A stretch of DNA of 44,782 nucleotides from Bryobacterales bacterium (lineage in GTDB: Bacteria > Acidobacteriota > Terriglobia > Bryobacterales > Bryobacteraceae): positions 1-44,782 of the forward strand of contig CANIHR010000007.1 of the NCBI GenBank assembly GCA_947467185.1, read 5' to 3'. The notes beneath the pieces are model-generated. The model saw nothing but the letters and a program-made list of their open reading frames with translations. It was not told where the DNA came from and searched no databases. This document shows, piece after piece, positions 1-6,288 of this stretch. Numbering within the stretch: the stretch's first letter is position 1; each line of letters starts with the position of its first letter. The translations under genes and the position numbers were made by a program.

Positions 1-107
1 AGGATATCGCCGCAGATTGGGTTCGAAACTTCAACTGTGGCGGCGGGGGCGGGAAGATCGCCCACGTTGCGTGGATTACTGAAGTGCTCAATCAGTTCGG
101 GAGTCAC
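1..107 (-). CDS. NifU/IscU-like iron-sulfur cluster scaffold, N-terminal part
   Basis: The gene runs off the left edge; only the first 35 codons are present. Reading the minus strand from the GTG at 107 gives a protein opening MTPELIEHFSNPRNVG and later NPICGDIL. This is the N-terminal signature of the NifU/IscU family, including the first cluster-ligand cysteine in the Cys-Gly-Asp motif. Family members hold a nascent Fe-S cluster before it is passed to apoproteins in the cytoplasm. The GTG was chosen because the family match starts almost at it; no ribosome binding site is visible, and a TTG further upstream is possible. It is divergent from the Nudix gene with only 20 bases between the two starts. 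The family call is firm; whether it is an IscU, SufU or NifU type cannot be told from this piece. Confidence 0.72.
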   Translation of the reverse strand, partial: MTPELIEHFSNPRNVGDLPAPAATVEVSNPICGDI

Positions 108-127
108 GTTTGTAAGAATCAGAGTAC

Positions 128-505
128 ATGACAACCGTGGTGGCGGGCATTCTGGTGCGTGAGGGGCGGATTCTGATTTGCCAGAGGAAGGTGGATCAGG
201 CGCATCCTCTGAAATGGGAGTTTCCAGGCGGCAAGGTGGAGGCCGGGGAAGAGCCCGGTGCCGCGTTGCAACGTGAGTTGAATGAGGAACTCGGGATTCT
301 GGCCGGTCCGGCTCGCGAACTGACCCGATACGAGTTTTCGTACCCGGAGAAGAAGCCGATTCTGCTGATTTTTCTGACAATTACGGAATGGTCGGGCGAG
401 CTGGAGAACCGCATCTTTAATCACATGGTGTGGGAAGAGCGGGCAAAGCTTCCCGGGTACGATTTTCTGGAAGGCGACGTACCGTTCCTGGGGATGGCGT
501 GGTGA
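128..505 (+). CDS. mutT: Nudix hydrolase, MutT-like (8-oxo-dGTP diphosphatase type)
   Basis: A 125-residue single-domain Nudix protein. The complete Nudix box is at residues 35-57 (G35, E41, R49-E50, E53-E54, G56), which binds the metal and hydrolyses the diphosphate. The preceding WEFPGGKVE segment and the short length are typical of MutT and the (deoxy)nucleoside triphosphate pyrophosphohydrolases, which remove oxidised nucleotides such as 8-oxo-dGTP from the cytoplasmic pool. Substrate specificity cannot be read from sequence alone in this family, so MutT is the likely but not certain role. The stop codon overlaps the ATG of the next gene (TGATG), which suggests translational coupling with the ThiF-like gene. 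Confidence 0.85.
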   Translation: MTTVVAGILVREGRILICQRKVDQAHPLKWEFPGGKVEAGEEPGAALQRELNEELGILAGPARELTRYEFSYPEKKPILLIFLTITEWSGELENRIFNHMVWEERAKLPGYDFLEGDVPFLGMAW

Positions 506-1518
506 TGAGTCCGGACCGCTATTCGCGGCAGACCCGGTTTCTCCCGTTCGGGGAGGATGGCCAGAAGGCGATCTCCGCCGCAACCGCCGTGATTGTAGGC
601 TGTGGCGCACTTGGGACAGCTCAGGCGGCCTTGCTGGCACGGGCGGGCGTCGGCAGACTGCGGCTGATTGACCGCGACTACGTGGAGGAGAGCAATCTGC
701 AGCGCCAGGTGCTCTACACCGAAGCCGATGCGGCGGCGGCGTTACCCAAGGCCGAGGCGGCGCGACGGCACCTGCTGGAGGCGAACTCCGGGATCGAGAT
801 TGAAGCGGCCATCTCCGACCTGAACCCGCGGGATGCGGAAGATCTTCTGGAAGGTGCGGATGTCATCCTGGATGCGACCGACAACTTCGAAACTCGATAT
901 TTGATTAATGATTACGCAGTACGCGAAGGCGTGCCATGGATTTATGGGGCGGCGGTGGGGAGTTACGGGATCGCGATGCCGGTGCTGCCGGGCGAAACCG
1001 CCTGCTTCCGGTGCGTCTACCCGGAACCGCCTGCCGGGGCACAACCCACCTGCGAAACCGCCGGAGTTCTGGGGCCGATCACCAGCCTGATCGGCGCCGT
1101 GCAGGCGATGGAGGCGCTCAAGATCCTCGGCGGCAAGCGCGAAAGCGTGCGGCGCAAAATCCTGCGGGCGGATCTTTGGAACGGTCCGATTCGGGAGTCC
1201 GACATGCCGAATCGCGACGAGGAGTGCCCGACCTGCGCAAAGCGGGAGTTTCCCTGGCTGGACGGAGCGTATCGAGCGCCGGTGAGCCTGTGTGGCCGGA
1301 ATGCGGTGCAGATTCACGAGCGGCGGCGGCCTCTGGACCTGCCGGCGTTGGCAGCGAGGCTGGGGGGCCTGGGCGAGATTCGCGCCAATGAATTCGCGCT
1401 GCGACTCCTCGATGGCGAATTTGAAGTAACGTTCTTTGCCGACGGCCGGGCGATCATCAAGGGCACGACCGATATCGGCGTGGCCCGCAGTGTGTACTCG
1501 CGATACGTCGGAAATTAG
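505..1518 (+). CDS. thiF: ThiF/MoeB/HesA-family adenylyltransferase
   Basis: A 337-residue E1-like enzyme expected to adenylate the C-terminal glycine of a ubiquitin-like sulfur carrier (ThiS or MoaD type) for thiamine or molybdopterin synthesis. The Rossmann nucleotide-binding loop is at residues 32-37 (GCGALG), followed by the family motif SNLQRQ near 63-68. Two Cys-x-x-Cys pairs (CFRC and CPTC) are the usual structural zinc site. The last 80 or so residues, starting around VSLCGRNAVQI, resemble the extension found in Firmicute-type ThiF proteins. The ATG at 505 was chosen because the family match begins there and it overlaps the Nudix stop; an in-frame start at 430 would run through the upstream gene. 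No sulfur-carrier gene is next to it, so ThiF versus MoeB is not settled. Confidence 0.82.
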   Translation: MSPDRYSRQTRFLPFGEDGQKAISAATAVIVGCGALGTAQAALLARAGVGRLRLIDRDYVEESNLQRQVLYTEADAAAALPKAEAARRHLLEANSGIEIEAAISDLNPRDAEDLLEGADVILDATDNFETRYLINDYAVREGVPWIYGAAVGSYGIAMPVLPGETACFRCVYPEPPAGAQPTCETAGVLGPITSLIGAVQAMEALKILGGKRESVRRKILRADLWNGPIRESDMPNRDEECPTCAKREFPWLDGAYRAPVSLCGRNAVQIHERRRPLDLPALAARLGGLGEIRANEFALRLLDGEFEVTFFADGRAIIKGTTDIGVARSVYSRYVGN

Positions 1519-3005
1519 AACGTAATCGCTGAATCGGCCGAGAACTTGCGGAAGTTCTTAAAGTCGACCACGTTGCGCATACAGGATGACCCACCGCTCA
1601 TGCAGGCCATATTGATGCTCTGGCGGGGCAGGAGATAGCGTTTGCCTTCGATATCAGCGTAACCGTATTCCAGGGTGGATTCCGTCTTATCGTAGGCAAA
1701 GCCGCGTGGCAGGTCGGTGGCTTCCTGTTCGATCCGCAGGGTCTTGTGGGTGTCACGATCGATCCAAACCATACCTTTGTAGGCCGGTTTATAATCGCGG
1801 CCACTGGGTGCGCGCAGAACCCAGTGCGAGTTCTTCTGGGCCACGGTATAGGTGTAGACCAGCGCAGGGCGTCCGGCGACGCGATCTTCGCCATAAGCCT
1901 TGAAGACGGCCGCGGTGGCAGACGACATGATGTCTTCCAGCGTGATCTGAAACTCACCGGTTGACCAGGATCCCGAGTTTTCCGGGTGTTCGGTCGGCAC
2001 GCCGTTGACCTTAATATTGCGGTAGTCTTCCTTGCCATCCACCGACGAGACTTCGGCGGTGACGGTATCAATCTGGCGCCAGCCATTGGCAAAGCGGGTG
2101 CCCTGGAAACGGGCGGTGATCTGCTGGGCCACGAAGTTGGGGAGGCCGGCGGTGTACTCGGCGGCCGCGTCACGGGCATCGGAGATGACGGTATCCTCGC
2201 CTGAATTCGCCGCACGGGGACGGGGGGCCGGCTCAGATTCTTTCGGCGCGGTTTCCTTCGAGACTGCTTTTGCTTCAGGTTCGGCTTCGCGGGTGATGGC
2301 GGAAACAGGCTGGCGGTGCAGGGCGGGGCGATCGGTATCCGGTTCTTCTGCCTTGTCGTCGTCGGCTGGCTCGTAGGCGGCGGCTTCGGTGGCCGAATGC
2401 GTCTTGCCCATATCCGACCCCTGCGGGGTCGCAATCTTCGCGGGATCAACCGGGACGCCTGCCGCTTCACGCTCGGCCGGACTACCGGCGCGGATCAGGG
2501 TCGCGTGGATGGCGGTTTCGGGATCGTCAGGGCTGGTGTCGATCGTGAGGCGGTCGCCTGGTTTGAGCAGGGAATCGCGGACGGGCTTTCCATCTTTGCC
2601 TCGAAACTCAGTTTTGGCGATGAGGCGAAAGCGGAGAACCTTCGCCGGGGACGTCTGCAGCAGGAGTTCTTTTTCGCTGATGCGGCGCAGCGTGCCATCC
2701 ACGGACTGGACCGGCACCTTCGTCACGCTGCTGTTGCCGTCCTTGCCCTTGCGCTTCGGCATGTGGATGCCGGGGATGCTCATGGGAATCCCCATGGGTC
2801 CGGAGACGGTGCCCGGAGGATACTGCCCCCCTTGCGGGTACTGGCCGGGAGGGTACTGGCCACCCTGGGGATATTGGCCGCCCTGCGGGTACTGGCCGCC
2901 CTGCGGATACTGTCCACCAGGATATTGCCCCCCGTATTGCGCGGTGAGGCAGGGCACCAGCGAAAGCGCCAGAAGAGTGGCCAGAGATCGGACTGCGGTC
3001 GTCAT
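1515..3005 (-). CDS. Exported protein with GQYP repeats, function unknown
   Basis: A 496-residue protein with a signal peptide (likely cleavage after Ala22) and no family I can name. Straight after the cleavage site, residues 23-65 hold eight GQYP units spaced by Q/P/G, a disordered Gln-Tyr-Pro-Gly tract. Next comes a small beta domain (about 90-165) resembling the DUF5666-like fold. Then a charged Ala/Glu/Pro-rich linker leads to a C-terminal domain of about 210 residues (290-496) rich in beta-strand-like sequence, with a cysteine pair near MACMSGGSSC. The ATG at 3005 is preferred over a TTG two codons earlier. Its stop overlaps the stop of the convergent ThiF gene (shared TTAG). A periplasmic or surface location is likely; the role is not known. 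Confidence 0.75.
   Translation of the reverse strand: MTTAVRSLATLLALSLVPCLTAQYGGQYPGGQYPQGGQYPQGGQYPQGGQYPPGQYPQGGQYPPGTVSGPMGIPMSIPGIHMPKRKGKDGNSSVTKVPVQSVDGTLRRISEKELLLQTSPAKVLRFRLIAKTEFRGKDGKPVRDSLLKPGDRLTIDTSPDDPETAIHATLIRAGSPAEREAAGVPVDPAKIATPQGSDMGKTHSATEAAAYEPADDDKAEEPDTDRPALHRQPVSAITREAEPEAKAVSKETAPKESEPAPRPRAANSGEDTVISDARDAAAEYTAGLPNFVAQQITARFQGTRFANGWRQIDTVTAEVSSVDGKEDYRNIKVNGVPTEHPENSGSWSTGEFQITLEDIMSSATAAVFKAYGEDRVAGRPALVYTYTVAQKNSHWVLRAPSGRDYKPAYKGMVWIDRDTHKTLRIEQEATDLPRGFAYDKTESTLEYGYADIEGKRYLLPRQSINMACMSGGSSCMRNVVDFKNFRKFSADSAITF
2811..2939 (-). repeat. Tandem repeats coding for GQYP units
   Basis: Imperfect tandem repeats of about 15-18 bases inside the exported-protein gene, encoding eight Gly-Gln-Tyr-Pro units with Q-G, P-G or G spacers. 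The unit length varies in codon steps, so the reading frame is kept. Such a tract can expand or contract by slippage. Confidence 0.85.
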
Positions 3006-3083
3006 GTTCAAAAGATCACTACTATGCTACGCCTGTTCGGGGAGGTCCGTTGCGACGATTCTGCACCTCCGCCGTACCAGAGG

Positions 3084-3101
3084 TGTAAAACTGTTGTAAA
3101 A
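3084..3101 (+). promoter_or_regulatory. Direct repeat TGTAAAA x2, 11 bp apart (possible OmpR-family operator)
   Basis: TGTAAAA occurs at 3084-3090 and again at 3095-3101, exactly 11 bp start to start. OmpR/PhoB-family regulators bind head-to-tail repeats one helical turn apart. The site lies 60 bases upstream of an OmpR-family regulator gene, so autoregulation is a reasonable inference. It also lies in the region that would control the divergent exported-protein gene. Confidence 0.4.
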
Positions 3102-3106
3102 AGGGG

Positions 3107-3121
3107 TCAGACAATGTCTGA
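3107..3121. promoter_or_regulatory. Inverted repeat TCAGAC-N3-GTCTGA upstream of the response regulator gene
   Basis: A perfect 6-bp-arm dyad with a 3-base centre, 40 bases before the response-regulator ATG and six bases after the TGTAAAA direct repeat. It could be an operator for a dimeric regulator. The arms are too short and the flanks lack a U-tract, so it is not a terminator. Confidence 0.35.
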
Positions 3122-3150
3122 TCTGCCACATCTTCCCTTCCAACACGCGC

Positions 3151-3156
3151 TAAAAT
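3151..3156 (+). promoter_or_regulatory. -10-like hexamer TAAAAT just before the response regulator start
   Basis: TAAAAT matches the sigma-70 -10 consensus at five of six positions and ends four bases before the ATG at 3161. No ribosome binding site is visible. Transcription from here would start at or next to the start codon, giving a leaderless message. No convincing -35 box was seen. Confidence 0.35.
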
Positions 3157-3160
3157 CGCC

Positions 3161-3841
3161 ATGCCAGTGCAAACTATTCTTGTAATCGATGATGACGAAA
3201 GCCTCCGCGACACGATCGGTGTCCTGCTGGAGACGGAAGGCTTCCGTGCGATCCTCGCGGCGGATGGCAAGAGCGGCCTTGACCAGGCTGTGATGGCCAA
3301 ACCGGCGCTGATCGTAACTGATCTGCGATTGCCGGACTTCAGCGGCGTGGAGGTTTGCAAGCGACTGCGAACGTCTGGCGTACAGACGCCAATCATTGTT
3401 TTAAGCGCCATCGGGGAAGAAATCGACAAGGTGCTGCTGTTGGAAATCGGCGCGGACGACTATATCGTGAAGCCGTTCGGGACCCGGGAATTCCTGGCCC
3501 GAGTGCGCGCGGTGCTGCGACGGTCGCCGTCGGAACCGCAGAAAGTTCTGGGGTTCGGTGACGTGGAAGTGGACCTGGAACGGCGGATCGTGAAGAAGAA
3601 GGGTGCGGAGATCAAGTTCACTCCCGCCGAGTACAACCTCCTGACCTTTTTCCTGCAGAATCCGGACCGGCCGCTTTCGCGCGACATGATCCTGAACTCA
3701 GTCTGGGGCTACGAGTCGTTTCCGAACACCCGCACGGTGGATGCCCACGTGGTGCGCTTGCGGCAAAAGCTGGAAACGGACGCGAATACGCCCCGGTATT
3801 TCATTACTCTTCACAAGGTAGGTTACCGCTTCCTGCCGTAG
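3161..3841 (+). CDS. OmpR/PhoB-family response regulator
   Basis: A 226-residue two-domain transcription regulator. The receiver domain (about 5-120) has the acidic pocket D10-D12, phospho-acceptor D54, a Ser at 82 and the conserved K104 followed by proline. The winged-helix DNA-binding domain (about 130-224) ends in the family motif VDAHVVRLRQKLE and VGYRFLP. Phosphorylation by a histidine kinase should drive dimerisation and binding to direct repeats; a TGTAAAA repeat sits upstream. The partner is probably the kinase at 6289-8043, four genes downstream in the same operon. Target genes are unknown, but the intervening envelope genes are natural candidates. Confidence 0.93.
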   Translation: MPVQTILVIDDDESLRDTIGVLLETEGFRAILAADGKSGLDQAVMAKPALIVTDLRLPDFSGVEVCKRLRTSGVQTPIIVLSAIGEEIDKVLLLEIGADDYIVKPFGTREFLARVRAVLRRSPSEPQKVLGFGDVEVDLERRIVKKKGAEIKFTPAEYNLLTFFLQNPDRPLSRDMILNSVWGYESFPNTRTVDAHVVRLRQKLETDANTPRYFITLHKVGYRFLP

Positions 3842-3860
3842 TCGGGTGGGGTGTCAGGCC

Positions 3861-4235
3861 ATGTCGCGCATTATTCTGATCGTTGAGGACAGCGAGGCTT
3901 GCGCAGAGACGCTGCAAATTGCGCTCGAGTCGATGCACGGCATGGAGGCGCGCAGCGTCAGCGGCGTGCAGGCGGCGCTGGCGGTGATGGCAGACCACAA
4001 CAACGACGTCGCCGCGGTAGTCACCGATTTCCACATGCAGAAGCAGGACGGGCTGGAACTGATCGGTCAGTTGCGGCATGATCCGCGCTATCTGGATTTG
4101 CCTGTTTTGATGGTGAGCGGCGACAGCGATCCACGGCTTCCCCAGCGCGCACTGGACAACGGCGCCAACGCCTTCTTCGCGAAACCCTATTCTCCAGCAG
4201 CGGTCCGCCGTACACTGGAGAAAATGCTATGTTGA
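3861..4235 (+). CDS. Receiver-only response regulator
   Basis: A 124-residue stand-alone CheY-like receiver with no output domain. It shows the acidic pair E9-D10, phospho-acceptor D56, Ser86 and K108 followed by proline. The ATG at 3861 was chosen over a GTG at 3846 because the family match begins at MSRIILIVED. It follows the OmpR-type regulator by 19 bases, and its stop overlaps the start of the beta-barrel gene. Single-domain receivers act by protein contact or as phosphate sinks or relays. Here it may compete with the OmpR-type regulator for the kinase encoded downstream, but the sequence does not show this. Confidence 0.88.
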   Translation: MSRIILIVEDSEACAETLQIALESMHGMEARSVSGVQAALAVMADHNNDVAAVVTDFHMQKQDGLELIGQLRHDPRYLDLPVLMVSGDSDPRLPQRALDNGANAFFAKPYSPAAVRRTLEKMLC

Positions 4236-5605
4236 TGCGTTCCCTGGTGCCGCTTGCCCTGGTGGGTCTGTTGTTCGTCCCCGAACTCCCTGCACAAAAA
4301 GTTTCGAACGGCCCGGAAGCCAGCCCCTCCGTCACCGCGATCCTGGAACGGCTGGATCGTCTGGAAAAGCAGAATCTGGAATTGCAGAGTGAAATCCAGA
4401 AGCTGCGGCGGGAACTGGCCGAGGCAAAACCGGCGGCTGCGGAAGTCGCACCTGAGACCGGACCGTCGGTGGCTGAGCGACTGGACGTTCAGGAGACCCG
4501 CACCGCAGACCTGGCGCAGTCGAAGCTCGACACTTCGCAACGTATGCCCGTGGAACTGACCGGGATGTTGCTGTTTAATGCCTTCAGCAACGGTAAATTT
4601 GGCGGCACGCTGCAGAATCCGGTAACGGCGGCACTGAACCGGGGCCAGGCGAATGCGGGCGGGACTTTCCGCCAGACAGTCATCGGCCTTCGCTTCCATG
4701 GACCGAAGCTGCCCGGTGGCGGCAAAGCGGAAGGCTCCTTTTATATGGACTTCTGGGGCGGCGTCGCGACGCCCAACGGCAATTTATTCCGGATCCGGCT
4801 GGCCACCGTCGATCTGATCTGGAAAAACACCACGATTACGGCGGGTCAGGACAAGCCGATTGTTGCGCCCCGGGAACCCTCCACGCTGGCCCAGGTTGGT
4901 CTTGCCCCCTTGACTGGAGCCGGTAACCTGTGGGACTGGCAACCGCAGGTTCGGATTCAGCAGCGCTTCCGGTTCACCGAATCCACCGGCCTCAAGGCCG
5001 AAGCGGGCGTCTTCCAGACCCTGGAAGTAGCACCAACGAATGCCCCCGCCGCGGCTGTTGCGACGCTGGAACGGGCGCGTCCCGGCTGGGAAGGGCGTCT
5101 GAACTTCTATACGGGCAATGACGACCGGGGCTTCCAGCTCGCGCCGGGCTTCCATTTTGCTACCAGCCATATTGTGGGCGGAACGGTTCCGTCGAAGCTA
5201 TTCACGCTGGACTGGAGCGCGAAGCCGATCAAAGAATTTGAGTTCACCGGGGCGTTTTTCAAAGGGCAAAACGCGGCGGGCCTGGGAAGTCTGCGGCAGG
5301 GCTTCACGATTTTGGCCGGCAACAGGGTGATCCCGGTCCATACCACCGGCATGTGGGGCCAGTTCACGTACTTCGCTACCCCGAAGCTCTCGTTCCACGT
5401 GTACGGCGGACAGGAACTGAATCGTGCAGCCGACCTGCTGAGCGGCAATGTCCGCCAGAATGTCATCTACGCCGGCAACCTGATCTACAAACTGGCACCA
5501 AATATCCTGGCGGCTGTGGAAGCCTCCCAGAACAGAACCCTCTACATCAATAACGGATTGCGGCTGAATAACCACTATGATCTGGCGCTTGCTTACTTGT
5601 TCTAG
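4229..5605 (+). CDS. Outer-membrane beta-barrel (porin-like) protein with N-terminal coiled coil
   Basis: A 458-residue exported protein. A signal peptide (cleavage probably after Ala22) is followed by a heptad-like coiled coil at about 35-70 (ERLDRLEKQNLELQSEIQKL), a Pro/Ala/Glu linker, and a long region of amphipathic beta strands ending in a terminal phenylalanine, the usual signal for outer-membrane assembly. The layout resembles DcaP-like trimeric porins, whose coiled coil trimerises the barrel; that match is by layout only. The ATG at 4229 has a GGAG ribosome site eight bases upstream and overlaps the preceding stop. The start of the cupredoxin gene lies within its last 29 bases. A solute-specific porin is the best guess; the solute is unknown. 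Confidence 0.75.
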   Translation: MLMRSLVPLALVGLLFVPELPAQKVSNGPEASPSVTAILERLDRLEKQNLELQSEIQKLRRELAEAKPAAAEVAPETGPSVAERLDVQETRTADLAQSKLDTSQRMPVELTGMLLFNAFSNGKFGGTLQNPVTAALNRGQANAGGTFRQTVIGLRFHGPKLPGGGKAEGSFYMDFWGGVATPNGNLFRIRLATVDLIWKNTTITAGQDKPIVAPREPSTLAQVGLAPLTGAGNLWDWQPQVRIQQRFRFTESTGLKAEAGVFQTLEVAPTNAPAAAVATLERARPGWEGRLNFYTGNDDRGFQLAPGFHFATSHIVGGTVPSKLFTLDWSAKPIKEFEFTGAFFKGQNAAGLGSLRQGFTILAGNRVIPVHTTGMWGQFTYFATPKLSFHVYGGQELNRAADLLSGNVRQNVIYAGNLIYKLAPNILAAVEASQNRTLYINNGLRLNNHYDLALAYLF

Positions 5606-6284
5606 TCTGGCCGCAGCCGCGCTGTTCGGGGCTTCGGTCTCCGGGCAGGTGCAGGTGAAGGATTCGCGCGCCGACGCGGTTGTCAAGCGGCGCGACTACT
5701 CCGGTATTGTTGTTTCGCTTCGGCCTGTGGCCGGTGGGGTTGCGCCGCCAGCGGCAGCACGCGTGACGATGACGCAGCGCAACAAGACCTTCCTGCCCCA
5801 TATTCTTCCTGTGGTCGCGGGCTCGACTGTGGATTTTCCCAACTTCGACCCCATTTTCCATAACGCTTTTTCCAGCTATAACGGACAGATCTTCGACGTG
5901 GGCCTCTACCCCCCGGGGGGCACCCGGGCGATCCGTTTCGTAAAACCTGGCGTGGTGCGCGTGTTTTGCAATATCCACCCGACCATGAGCGCGGTCATTC
6001 TGGTCCTGAACACCCCGTATTTCGCGACAACGAAGAAAGACGGCAGCTGGGAACTGGACGTGCCGCCCGGAACGTATGAACTGAGCGTCTTCCACGAGCG
6101 CGCTACCGATCAGGCGCTTCAGGCTTTAACCCAAAGGATTGCGGTGATGGCGGACGGGCAAAAACTGCAGCCCATTGGCGTTTCCGAAGCGGGCTATCTC
6201 TCCACACCGCATAAAGACAAATACGGCAAAGAATACGGACCACCGTCCGACGACCAGATCATCTACCCCGGCGTGAGGAACTAA
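5577..6284 (+). CDS. Exported plastocyanin-like protein with carboxypeptidase-regulatory-type domain
   Basis: A 235-residue protein with a signal peptide (about 1-23). Residues 60-145 form a cupredoxin domain with a complete type-1 copper ligand set: His95 in FHN, then Cys131, His134 and Met137 in CNIHPTM. Residues about 148-190 (KKDGSWELDVPPGTYELSVFH) look like a carboxypeptidase-regulatory beta-sandwich domain. Blue copper proteins shuttle electrons in the periplasm; this one could alternatively sense or carry copper. It overlaps the porin-like gene by 29 bases and is followed after four bases by the histidine kinase, so the three are probably made together. Copper binding is predicted from the ligands only. 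Confidence 0.82.
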   Translation: MIWRLLTCSSLAAAALFGASVSGQVQVKDSRADAVVKRRDYSGIVVSLRPVAGGVAPPAAARVTMTQRNKTFLPHILPVVAGSTVDFPNFDPIFHNAFSSYNGQIFDVGLYPPGGTRAIRFVKPGVVRVFCNIHPTMSAVILVLNTPYFATTKKDGSWELDVPPGTYELSVFHERATDQALQALTQRIAVMADGQKLQPIGVSEAGYLSTPHKDKYGKEYGPPSDDQIIYPGVRN

Positions 6285-6288
6285 CCCA

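Noticed and set aside
2811-2939. Short tandem repeats as a CRISPR array
   Set aside because: The units are in-frame coding repeats without unique spacers.
3846-3860. GTG at 3846 as start of the receiver-only regulator
   Set aside because: Receiver domains begin right at the ATG at 3861, and the five extra residues add nothing conserved.
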